Below are positions 1 to 6,682 of a stretch of 11,661 bases of DNA, piece after piece. Source of the stretch: Desulfurococcales archaeon (GTDB lineage: Archaea > Thermoproteota > Thermoprotei_A > Sulfolobales > Acidilobaceae); NCBI GenBank assembly GCA_015521095.1, contig WAOU01000112.1, positions 1 to 11,661 of the forward strand, written 5' to 3'. The position numbers and the translations under genes are program-made. The notes beneath the pieces are model-generated. The model did not search any database. It was not told where the DNA came from and saw nothing but the letters and a program-made list of their open reading frames with translations. How positions within the stretch are numbered: position 1 is the stretch's first letter; every line of letters starts with the position of its first letter.

Positions 1-49
1 ATAGACTAATAACTCAATAATCAACCTGATTAAGCGAGAGTGATCAGCC

Positions 50-490
50 ATGAGAAGAGGTATAAGCCCAGTAATCGCAACAGTCATCATCGTAGCAGTA
101 GCAATAGCAATATCCATAGCAGTAGCCGGATGGCTCATGGGACTCTGGGGAGGCTTTGGACAAACGGAAAGCCTTAAAATATTCCCAGATAGTTATGTGA
201 ATTCCACGACACTTGTATTACACATACAAAATACGGGTGGATCCGCTGCAGAAATCTATAAAATAGAACTTAGCGGAACTACTCTTATGGATAACAACGC
301 TGCTGCTGTGGGTGTAGTTGTTAATGGAAATACAGTAACAACAAACACGATTGTCGTTGATCCAGGACAAACTGTAACTATCGAGGTACCTCTAACAACA
401 GGATTTAACACCGCTGCAGGAGTTGCATATACGGTTACAGTATACACACAGGCCGGCAACGTATATACAAGCACTGTTTACGGTAAATAA
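50..490 (+). CDS. Type IV pilin/archaellin-like protein (pilin 1)
   Basis: This 146-aa protein is a probable subunit of an archaeal adhesion pilus or related surface filament. It has a basic 4-residue leader (MRRG) followed by ISPVIA and one hydrophobic helix to about residue 36, which is the class III signal arrangement cleaved by a PibD/EppA prepilin peptidase, probably after Gly4. The helix would form the filament core. Residues 40-146 are Thr/Val/Asn-rich with alternating beta-like strands and no cysteine, as expected for an exposed beta-sandwich head. The GTGATC at 40-45 can pair with the 16S rRNA 3' end and supports the ATG. A paralogue follows 131 bp downstream, and both end in a similar NVYT/NLYK...VYGK/VYK tail. 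Codons 5-35 end only in A or C wherever there is a choice, unlike the rest of the gene. Whether it is an adhesion pilin or another filament subunit cannot be told from sequence. Confidence 0.85.
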   Translation: MRRGISPVIATVIIVAVAIAISIAVAGWLMGLWGGFGQTESLKIFPDSYVNSTTLVLHIQNTGGSAAEIYKIELSGTTLMDNNAAAVGVVVNGNTVTTNTIVVDPGQTVTIEVPLTTGFNTAAGVAYTVTVYTQAGNVYTSTVYGK

Positions 491-501
491 AATTAATTAA
501 G

Positions 502-526
502 TATATTTAATACCAAATATATTTTT
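502..526 (+). terminator. Possible AT-rich hairpin terminator after pilin 1
   Basis: TATATTT (502-508) and AAATATA (515-521) form a perfect 7-bp inverted repeat with loop AATACC, followed directly by a run of T. It lies 12 bp past the pilin 1 stop. Being entirely A/T it could instead be a TATA-type promoter element for pilin 2, and the loop sequence belongs to a direct repeat found again at 551-561. Confidence 0.3.
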
Positions 527-561
527 CAATTATAACTTACAACTATTATATTAATACCAAA
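507..561. repeat. 11-bp direct repeat TTAATACCAAA between the pilin genes
   Basis: The 11-mer TTAATACCAAA occurs exactly at 507-517 and again at 551-561, 44 bp apart start to start, both in the gap between the two pilin genes. Each copy is preceded by a TATA-like stretch (TATATT and TTATAT). They may be duplicated promoter or regulator sites for the second pilin; no function is shown. Confidence 0.5.
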
Positions 562-621
562 GTGTAGAACCATAACAATAATAACACGGTTAAGAATTAA
601 AATTATCAAGGAGATATTGAA

Positions 622-1092
622 ATGAGAGGTATATCCCCAGTTATTGCAGAATTAATCATAGTTGTCCTTGCAGTTTCAATATCAATAGCCGTTATAGGCT
701 ATGTAATGGGCTGGTTTAATTTATTTTCTTCATCTACAGAAGGAATCTATTTGTATCCTGACTCTGAGCTTATAGTTGATACCAAAAATAATACCGTATA
801 CGGCATTCTCCATCTAAAAACTAATTATAAACCAAGTATAACAATTACAAAAATATATCTTAAGAATGTGGATGCATCTAGTATAGAGCTAATTGAAATT
901 ATCCAGGGTGGACCGGTTACTATCAATGGGACAGAGGTTTTAGTTCCTGACGGTACGGAATGTATATTGAAAATTGAATTCCCAATTTCACCTTCAGATG
1001 TTAAACCAGATATTCCAGGTAAAAAAGAAGTTTATGTAATGACTAATTCTGGTAATCTCTATAAGACCTATCTTGAGATAGTATATAAGTAG
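622..1092 (+). CDS. Type IV pilin/archaellin-like protein (pilin 2)
   Basis: This 156-aa paralogue of the preceding pilin begins MRGISPVIAEL and has a hydrophobic helix to about residue 34 (IIVVLAVSISIAVIGYVMGW). Its leader is only 3 residues (MRG) if prepilin peptidase cuts after Gly3. A Glu at mature position +7 is near the place of the conserved Glu5 of bacterial pilins. The extracellular part (35-156) is beta-rich, lacks the Thr/Ala richness of pilin 1, and has one cysteine near residue 114 in GTECILKIEF. AAGGAGAT at 608-615 gives a clear ribosome site 6 bases before the ATG. Codon use is T/A-ending throughout, unlike the head of pilin 1, so the copies are old or have been shuffled. It is probably a second or minor subunit of the same filament. 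Confidence 0.85.
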   Translation: MRGISPVIAELIIVVLAVSISIAVIGYVMGWFNLFSSSTEGIYLYPDSELIVDTKNNTVYGILHLKTNYKPSITITKIYLKNVDASSIELIEIIQGGPVTINGTEVLVPDGTECILKIEFPISPSDVKPDIPGKKEVYVMTNSGNLYKTYLEIVYK

Positions 1093-1131
1093 TCTTTATT
1101 CTAGAGTTTTATGATAATTCGAAATCGCTCC

Positions 1132-1149
1132 TTATAGTATTTAATTTTA
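1132..1149 (+). promoter_or_regulatory. Putative TATA box for the CoA-transferase gene
   Basis: TTATAGTATTTAATTTTA lies 25-40 bp upstream of the first possible start (GTG at 1174). An archaeal TATA box centred near 1145 would start transcription around 1170, so the message would be leaderless or nearly so from GTG 1174, or have a short leader carrying AGGGTG (1171-1176) before ATG 1186. Confidence 0.4.
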
Positions 1150-1173
1150 CATTGATAGTAAAGTGATTGAAGG

Positions 1174-2838
1174 GTGTGTATTGGTATGCCGTTGCCTCGT
1201 GCTGAGTCTAAGTTTGTTGAGGCCTGGGAGGCTCTGAGCCAGGTCCGTGATGGGAGCGTTATTGTTATTAGTGGTTTTAACTTGAGCTTGACGCCGGAGT
1301 ATTTGATTCAGGGTCTTTATCGGTTGTACCGGGCGAGCGGTCACCCCAAGGATCTCTTCATTATTAGTGACACGTTCCCCGGCAGCCCTGGTCGTGGACT
1401 GGACTGGCTCGCTGAGAGGCTTTATAGTGAAGAGGGAGAACACCAGGAGTTTATTCGTGGTATGCTTGTCGCGTATTATGGCTGGAGCCGCTGGCTTCAG
1501 AAGATGGCTGAGCAGAATCTTTTCGAGGCTTATACTTGGCCTATCTGTGTGTTGGCTCATTGGCTTCGTGATGTTGGTGCTGGAAAGCCTGGTACGTTGA
1601 GTCGTGTTGGTATTGGTACGTTTATTGATCCCCGGCTTGATGGCGGGGCGTTGAATGATCTTGCTAAGGAGAGGAAGACTGCTTGGCCCGAGGTTGTGAC
1701 TATCGAAGATAAAGAGTACTTGTTCTATAAGGCTCCTTTGCCCGAGGTTGCTTTGATTCGTGGTAGCCGAGCCGATGACCATGGAAATATTAGCTTGTGC
1801 GAGGAGGGATTAGTCGGGCCTGTCCTCCAGATGGCGCAGAGTGTTAAGAGTCGTGGCCGTAAGGGCATGGTTATTGTCCAGATTCTGTATCCTGTGCGGA
1901 GCGGTAGTATTGAGCCCAAGAAGGTCGTTATACCTGGTCCTATAGTCGATTACATTGTCCGTGCACCAGAGGACAAGCATTGGCAGAGCGCTAATATCAA
2001 GTATGACCCGAGGATATCTGGGCAAGTCTCGGTGCCACTTGAGTATCTTGAGATTAAGCCTGTTCCACTGACAACTAGGAAGGTTGTGGCTAGACGTGTA
2101 CTACTAGAGATGCTCAAGTTAGCGGAGGAGAAAGGATATACAGTCGTTAACCTTGGAGTTGGTATACCTAGCCTTGTAAGTAGTGTAGCCGCAGAAGAAG
2201 ACGTTAGTGAAATGGTTGTTTCGACAGTTGAGAGTGGTCCATGGGGAGGTATACCGCTCCATGGACCCGACTTTGGCGTCGCTATAAGTCCTAAGGCCAT
2301 AATACCGTTAATAGACCAGTTCAGCATATACGAGGGAGGCATAATCGACGCAGCTAGCCTTGGATTCCTCCAAGTCGATAAACATGGGAATGTCAACGCT
2401 AGTATGCTTCCAGGCCGCCTAATGGGTCCAGGAGGCTTCCCATGTATTTCGACTGGTGCTCCGAAGCTCTTTTTCGCAGGACTCTTTACGGCTGGTAAGC
2501 AAGATATACGTATAGAGCCAGGGAAAGGGCTCCGAATCGTCAAGGACGGTGATATAATCAAGTTTGTTGATCACGTCTACAAGATCCTATACTGTCCATG
2601 TAGTGCCGAGGAAGAGGGAAGAGAACACTTGTACATCACTGAGAGGGCAGTTTTCCGCCTGAGTCAGGGTAGGCTAGAGCTCATAGAGATAGCACCAGGT
2701 ATAGACGTGGAGAAGGATATATTGGCGAAGATGGAGTTTGAGCCTATTGCTCAGAAGTATGGTGAGATGGATAAGAGAATATTCTCCCAGCACACGATGG
2801 GTATTGCAGAAGAATTTAGAATCGTAGCTAGAAAATAA
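1174..2838 (+). CDS. Acyl-CoA:acetate/3-ketoacid CoA-transferase, fused alpha-beta (YdiF type)
   Basis: This enzyme moves CoA between a short-chain acyl-CoA and a free carboxylic acid in the cytoplasm, through a glutamyl-CoA thioester. Numbering from GTG 1174 (554 aa, usual length for fused YdiF-type enzymes), the alpha half (about 20-290) has SGF near 33, GTFIDPRLDGG (148-158), LIRGSRADDHGN (194-205) and a conserved EYLFYKA. The beta half (about 300-540) has NLGVGIP (326-332), the catalytic Glu353 in ESGPWGG, VDKHGNVN (401-408) and GPGGF (418-422). It ends with EIAPGIDVEKDIL, as in YdiF. ATG 1186 is an equally good start, with AGGGTG 9 bases upstream. No pathway partner is adjacent. The exact acid partner cannot be read from sequence. 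Codon preference switches sharply within the gene near position 1920 (see findings). Confidence 0.9.
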   Translation: MCIGMPLPRAESKFVEAWEALSQVRDGSVIVISGFNLSLTPEYLIQGLYRLYRASGHPKDLFIISDTFPGSPGRGLDWLAERLYSEEGEHQEFIRGMLVAYYGWSRWLQKMAEQNLFEAYTWPICVLAHWLRDVGAGKPGTLSRVGIGTFIDPRLDGGALNDLAKERKTAWPEVVTIEDKEYLFYKAPLPEVALIRGSRADDHGNISLCEEGLVGPVLQMAQSVKSRGRKGMVIVQILYPVRSGSIEPKKVVIPGPIVDYIVRAPEDKHWQSANIKYDPRISGQVSVPLEYLEIKPVPLTTRKVVARRVLLEMLKLAEEKGYTVVNLGVGIPSLVSSVAAEEDVSEMVVSTVESGPWGGIPLHGPDFGVAISPKAIIPLIDQFSIYEGGIIDAASLGFLQVDKHGNVNASMLPGRLMGPGGFPCISTGAPKLFFAGLFTAGKQDIRIEPGKGLRIVKDGDIIKFVDHVYKILYCPCSAEEEGREHLYITERAVFRLSQGRLELIEIAPGIDVEKDILAKMEFEPIAQKYGEMDKRIFSQHTMGIAEEFRIVARK

Positions 2839-2892
2839 TCCTTGTTTTATAGCTTATTATAATCCTGTATCAGAGAACCTGCATAGTAATCT

Positions 2893-3342
2893 TTAGTTAC
2901 TTAAATCTATGAATCCTTTAGGCTCCTTTTTCTCGCTTGTGAGATCTGCTGCCTCGGCCTCGAATATGTTCTTAAGTTCTTCATCTATGTACGGTACGAC
3001 CATAAATAATCCTCTCTCAGCATAGTCTTCTGGACTAAACATCTTATTATCATAGCTTATAGTATATACTGGGATCTTTGCTATTTCTTTTGAGCCCTCC
3101 TTTACTAGTAGTCCTAGCTCCTCGAACTTCTTTCTTAGTTCCTCTCCAATAGTTTCATCCACTTCTATATCCCATACATCTCTTACAGCGACAAGATCGC
3201 TCCTGTCAGGAGACCATTTTTCTAAGGCTTCCCGTGTTACCTCCTTGACGACTTTGAAGTAGTCGTCTTCAACTATTCTTGACTCTAATATTCTCCCGTT
3301 CCTGCTTTCGATTACCAGCACTTTCAAGTGATAACCCCACAT
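2893..3342 (-). CDS. Hypothetical soluble protein of 149 aa
   Basis: I do not recognise this family. The product is acidic and charged, with no membrane segment, signal peptide or cysteine. It opens with a beta strand (HLKVLVIES, 5-13), then a helical stretch (VVKEVTREALEKW, 31-43), a strand LVAVRDVWDIEV (50-61), a helix EELRKKFEELG (67-77) and a strand/loop part ending in an acidic tail (119-149). The pattern suggests a small mixed alpha/beta fold. ATG 3342 has no good ribosome site, but a TATA-like box at 3361-3372 on the same strand sits about 25 bp away, which fits a leaderless transcript. A TTG at codon 6 is an alternative start. It converges on the CoA-transferase gene (54-bp gap) and diverges from the PP-loop/ferredoxin gene, so no operon partner hints at its job. 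Confidence 0.7.
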   Translation of the reverse strand: MWGYHLKVLVIESRNGRILESRIVEDDYFKVVKEVTREALEKWSPDRSDLVAVRDVWDIEVDETIGEELRKKFEELGLLVKEGSKEIAKIPVYTISYDNKMFSPEDYAERGLFMVVPYIDEELKNIFEAEAADLTSEKKEPKGFIDLSN

Positions 3343-3360
3343 ATACCTGGTTCCCGAGAG

Positions 3361-3372
3361 ATTTTATTAATA
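3361..3372 (-). promoter_or_regulatory. Putative TATA box for the 149-aa hypothetical gene
   Basis: Read on the minus strand this is TATTAATAAAAT, centred about 25 bp upstream of ATG 3342. That distance places transcription start at or next to the start codon, matching the absence of a ribosome site. Confidence 0.4.
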
Positions 3373-3396
3373 TGCTATAGTCCTGATGCCCTGTAC

Positions 3397-3404
3397 GTAT
3401 ATTA
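3397..3404 (+). promoter_or_regulatory. Putative TATA box for the PP-loop/ferredoxin gene
   Basis: GTATATTA lies about 25-30 bp upstream of the middle of the inverted repeat at 3406-3449. Transcription would therefore start inside the repeat and leave a leader of roughly 60 bases before ATG 3486. Confidence 0.3.
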
Positions 3405-3405
3405 C

Positions 3406-3461
3406 CTTATTAGGGTCATGATGAACCGAATACAAACGACCCTACTAAGTGAACCTAATAA
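3406..3461. repeat. Overlapping inverted repeats upstream of the PP-loop/ferredoxin gene
   Basis: CTTAtTAGGGTC (3406-3417) pairs with GACCCTAcTAAG (3438-3449): 11 pairs, one mismatch and a 20-base loop. The same left arm, TTATTAGG (3407-3414), also pairs perfectly with CCTAATAA (3454-3461). The two right arms are thus near-direct repeats (CCTAcTAA / CCTAaTAA). The site lies in the divergent promoter region and may be a tandem operator or a leader RNA with two exclusive folds. Confidence 0.6.
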
Positions 3462-3485
3462 CGAAGACAAGGTAAGGAGCCTGCG

Positions 3486-5591
3486 ATGGAGGTATTATTA
3501 ATGAAAAAGGTAAGGAGAAAAGCTCGTAGCAAGGGTTGGCCGATTCAAGTAAAATTATACTGGTGTCCTGAACTAAATGTTCCTTTGTTAGGAGATGAAT
3601 GCCAAGGTGGAGGAACCCCTATAAGGCTACATATTACGGAGCCTGGCGACGCTAGGCCGGCCTTCAAACACGACTTGGATATCTTAGAGCGAGGTTACAT
3701 TCGTGAAACTGGAAGCCTCGACGGATATCAAGAGCTTAGAGGAAAGGGAGTCATACTATACAATAAAGTTCCCTTTATGGATCTCATGTATGAGGTTATA
3801 AGCCAAGGAGTAGTTATAGGAAGACTTTATTGGGATCCAGCGGAGTCGGGTTGGAGGTTTAGGTTCAGTCTTCCAGGGCTCAAAAGGATATGGAATATAG
3901 CTCCCCTAAATAAACATGTCCTAGAAAGAGGCCTTAAGGATATCGCCAGGCGCCGTACCTTCGATAACATACATAGTTATCCTCCTAGATCACAAATCAT
4001 CTTCGTCGACAAACAAGATAATCCAATAGGCATAGGCTATGTTCTACCACGCGGAGATAAGATAAAGGTACACAGCGGGTTCTGGAAAGATCGTCCCCTT
4101 GCCAGAGGAGAAAATAACACTACATGGAACGATGTCATAAAAGCAAACGAGTATTATCTATACTATTACACAAGCAGGGCTATAAAGTTCATCCACGTAA
4201 TGAATGAAAAAGTCCAGAAACCTGTCATCGTATCATTTAGCGGAGGTAAAGACAGCCTCGTAGCACTACATTTAACACTAAGGACCGGGCTCAAACCAAT
4301 ACTTCTATTCAATGATACCGGCATAGAGATGCCGGAAACACGAGAAATAGTAACTCGTATAGCAGACACATATGGGCTAGAACTCCTAAAAGCAGAAGCA
4401 GGAGACGCGTTCTGGAGAGCCGTAGAGAGGGTAGGACCCCCTGGAAAAGATTATAGATGGTGCTGTAAAGTAACGAAACTAGCTCCGCTGGCACGTCTAC
4501 TTGAAAAAGAGTTTCCAGACGGGGCTTTAAATATAGTAGGCCAGAGAGCCTTCGAAAGCTATGACAGGGCTAGGAGCCCCCGAGTATGGAGAAATAGATG
4601 GCTACCAAAGATACTCAATATAAGTCCCATACAAGATTGGCCACAATTGTTAATATGGCTCTACATTTGGAAAGAAGGCCTAAAATACAATCCTTTATAT
4701 GAGAGAGGCTTTGACAGGATCGGATGCTTCATGTGTCCCGCTGCATTCAACGCCGAATATGAATTCGTCAAAGAAACAAGACCAGAGCTCTGGAAAAAAT
4801 GGGAACATGTACTGGAAAGATGGGCTGACAGATTAGGACTCAACGGTCCACTTAGAGATGCCTACGTTAAAAAAGGCTTGTGGAGATGGTTAACGCCGGC
4901 CGCACAAAAGCAAAGATTAGCTTATAGGCTAGGGGTCGAGTTACCCGATTGGAGAACTCTCTACAAGAAATGGCTAGATCCGGCCCTTGTCGATGTCAAA
5001 GAGACTGGTTCAGGAATAGAAGCAGTTCTTTCACGAAGTTATGATCCACAGAGTCTACTAGACCAGTTTAGTGTGCTAGGAGCCTTTGAGCCTACTAAGA
5101 ACGATGAAGACGAACTAGTACTCAGCTCACGAGCAGGCGTTAAAGTATATATGAAGAACAATAGGGTCCGGATTGATGGCGCTAGGAAGACTCATGCCAG
5201 AGAGTTATTGATAGATGCTCTCAAACTATCCTTTAGATGGACTCATTGTGCCGGATGTAAAGCATGTGAAACGAGTTGTCCAACCGGTGCTATCAAGGTG
5301 TACTACGAGAATGGAAGATACGTTCCGAGAGTGGACTCTGGAACATGTATCCACTGCAAGTTATGTCTAGATAACTGTCCTCTAGCAGATGTCACAATAG
5401 AGAGAATATACAGTGCTCTACTCTGGGATAATCCGATAGCATGGAGAAGACCAAGTAAGAGAACTCATGAGTCAGTAATAAGAAGATACTTGAGGCTAAA
5501 GGGTTATAGTGTTGAAGAAAAAACACAAGGAGCAATCCTAGACGAGGACACCCTTGTAGCGCCCGCAGCACTTTACACAAGCAATGAATAG
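3486..5591 (+). CDS. PAPS-reductase-family PP-loop protein fused to a 2x[4Fe-4S] ferredoxin domain
   Basis: This 701-aa protein belongs to a mainly archaeal group usually labelled phosphoadenosine phosphosulfate reductase; its true reaction is not established. A small N-terminal segment holds Cys27 and Cys39, perhaps a worn zinc ribbon. Residues about 168-205 (IIFVDKQDNPIGIGYVLPRG...) resemble a PUA-like RNA-binding fold, which is tentative. The PP-loop ATPase motif SFSGGKDS is at 250-257. Cys326-Cys327 and Cys414-x-x-Cys417 have the spacing of the [4Fe-4S] ligands of APS reductases. The C-terminal domain has two ferredoxin clusters: Cys588/591/594/598 and Cys621/624/627/631. The C-terminal ECGLH-type catalytic cysteine of APS/PAPS reductases is absent. 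Two ATGs are possible: 3486 has AAGGAG 6 bases upstream, and 3501 (codon 6) has GGAGGT 7 bases upstream. The ferritin/VIT gene follows after 116 bp. Confidence 0.85.
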   Translation: MEVLLMKKVRRKARSKGWPIQVKLYWCPELNVPLLGDECQGGGTPIRLHITEPGDARPAFKHDLDILERGYIRETGSLDGYQELRGKGVILYNKVPFMDLMYEVISQGVVIGRLYWDPAESGWRFRFSLPGLKRIWNIAPLNKHVLERGLKDIARRRTFDNIHSYPPRSQIIFVDKQDNPIGIGYVLPRGDKIKVHSGFWKDRPLARGENNTTWNDVIKANEYYLYYYTSRAIKFIHVMNEKVQKPVIVSFSGGKDSLVALHLTLRTGLKPILLFNDTGIEMPETREIVTRIADTYGLELLKAEAGDAFWRAVERVGPPGKDYRWCCKVTKLAPLARLLEKEFPDGALNIVGQRAFESYDRARSPRVWRNRWLPKILNISPIQDWPQLLIWLYIWKEGLKYNPLYERGFDRIGCFMCPAAFNAEYEFVKETRPELWKKWEHVLERWADRLGLNGPLRDAYVKKGLWRWLTPAAQKQRLAYRLGVELPDWRTLYKKWLDPALVDVKETGSGIEAVLSRSYDPQSLLDQFSVLGAFEPTKNDEDELVLSSRAGVKVYMKNNRVRIDGARKTHARELLIDALKLSFRWTHCAGCKACETSCPTGAIKVYYENGRYVPRVDSGTCIHCKLCLDNCPLADVTIERIYSALLWDNPIAWRRPSKRTHESVIRRYLRLKGYSVEEKTQGAILDEDTLVAPAALYTSNE

Positions 5592-5598
5592 TGCGACT

Positions 5599-5607
5599 TA
5601 TAATATG
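5599..5607 (+). promoter_or_regulatory. Possible TATA box for the ferritin-like/VIT1 gene
   Basis: The 116-bp gap before the VIT1 gene is AT-rich and contains TTATAATAT here and TTTATATTT around 5620. Either could serve as a TATA box, giving a leader of some 60-80 bases. The gene may therefore be transcribed apart from the PP-loop gene. The choice of box is uncertain. Confidence 0.25.
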
Positions 5608-5707
5608 TATAGTAGTTCTTTTATATTTCATACTACATTACTGATTCTATCAAGGATACTTGAACCATCAATTGACAGAGTGAGCTTTAGTAAGGGTGTG
5701 ACTGTCA

Positions 5708-6604
5708 ATGCTCGGGGAAGAACAGTTAAGACTAGCAGAAGAATTCTGCAAGGACGAGTACATAGACTACATGATATACAAGTACTTATCGGAACATGAA
5801 AAGCATGATAAACACAAGAAGATACTAGAAGAACTGGCAAAAGACGAATACAGACACTATGAGTTCTGGAAGAATATCGTAGACAGAGATTGTAGCCAGG
5901 AAATAAGTAGTGGTTATCTACGAAGGATAAAGTTAATGAGAAAAATCTTTGGTCTGACGTTTACTCTTAAGTGGCTCGAAAGACATGAAGAAGAAGTCGT
6001 AGAAGCATATAAAGATTACCTCAAGTATCTCGATGGTCCCGAGAAAGAAAAACTACAAGAAATCATTGCAGACGAAGAAAAACACGAGCATGAATTAATG
6101 TCTAACATAGAGGAGACAATAGTTAAATACATGAGCTTTATTGTCTTAGGATTAGCAGATGCAATCGTCGAAATAACAGGTGTTCACGCCGGATTCCTTG
6201 GAGTAACTAGTTATACAATAATGGCTGGAATAGCCGGCCTGATAGTGGGACTTTCAGCAGCAATATCTATGAGTAGTGCAGCGTACATTCAAGCCAAACA
6301 TGATCCAACAAGAAATCCGACTACAAGTGCCATAATGACAGGAATAGGATATGTAGGCGCAGTAGTTCTCTTGGCCTTACCTTATTTCGCAACACATAAT
6401 ATGGCTTATGCCTTTACAGCGTCTATTCTACTAGGAGTATTGCTAATAGGAATATTCACGTTCTATGGCTCAATTGTATTTGACAGAAACTTTAAACGCG
6501 AGTTCATTGAAAGCGTAGGCCTCATGCTTGGAACAGCGTTCGCAAGCTACGTATTCGGAGAAATAATAGGAGCTTACTTCGGAATACGTAATATATTTGG
6601 CTAG
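5708..6604 (+). CDS. Ferritin-like domain fused to VIT1/CCC1-family iron transporter (MbfA-like)
   Basis: This 298-aa protein probably senses or oxidises iron in the cytoplasm and moves Fe(II)/Mn(II) across the membrane. Residues 1-135 are a helical ferritin/rubrerythrin-like domain with Glu17, an ExxH at 47-50, Glu94-96 and a second ExxH at 123-126, the layout of a di-iron four-helix site. Residues about 140-298 are a VIT1/CCC1 membrane domain with the characteristic GLADAIVEITGVHAGFLG (148-165) in the first helix, then four further hydrophobic segments (about 169-195, 207-227, 233-256, 268-292). This matches bacterial membrane-bound ferritin A (MbfA, an iron exporter) in domain order. AAGGGTG (5692-5698) lies 9 bases before ATG 5708. 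The TSUP gene follows after 78 bp on the same strand. The direction of transport is not decided by sequence. Confidence 0.88.
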   Translation: MLGEEQLRLAEEFCKDEYIDYMIYKYLSEHEKHDKHKKILEELAKDEYRHYEFWKNIVDRDCSQEISSGYLRRIKLMRKIFGLTFTLKWLERHEEEVVEAYKDYLKYLDGPEKEKLQEIIADEEKHEHELMSNIEETIVKYMSFIVLGLADAIVEITGVHAGFLGVTSYTIMAGIAGLIVGLSAAISMSSAAYIQAKHDPTRNPTTSAIMTGIGYVGAVVLLALPYFATHNMAYAFTASILLGVLLIGIFTFYGSIVFDRNFKREFIESVGLMLGTAFASYVFGEIIGAYFGIRNIFG

Positions 6605-6682
6605 AAACACATCTCCATCCCCAATGATTCGCTGACAGAATGCGATGATATCGATAATCAGCATCAATGGAGTTGAGGAATA

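Noticed and set aside
1147..1782. A 211-codon open frame antisense to the CoA-transferase alpha half
   Set aside because: The peptide is low-complexity in Thr/Asn/Leu with no motif, and the frame exists because the sense gene avoids codons that would give antisense stops in its G/T-ending half. The sense frame has full family motifs.
1950..2561. A 203-codon antisense frame over the CoA-transferase beta half
   Set aside because: It is Pro/Ser-rich, without domain features, and lies wholly inside the conserved catalytic part of the real gene.
3418..3424. ATGATGA as a C box of a guide RNA
   Set aside because: No CTGA D box follows at a fitting distance; the bases lie in the loop of the inverted repeat described above.
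5584..5799. A 71-codon plus-strand frame between the PP-loop and VIT1 genes
   Set aside because: It overlaps the start of the well-supported ferritin/VIT gene in another frame, has no ribosome site, and its product shows no pattern.
6605..6682. TATCGATA palindrome and GATG/CATC pairs before the TSUP gene
   Set aside because: The arms are short and do not form one extended dyad; chance is sufficient.
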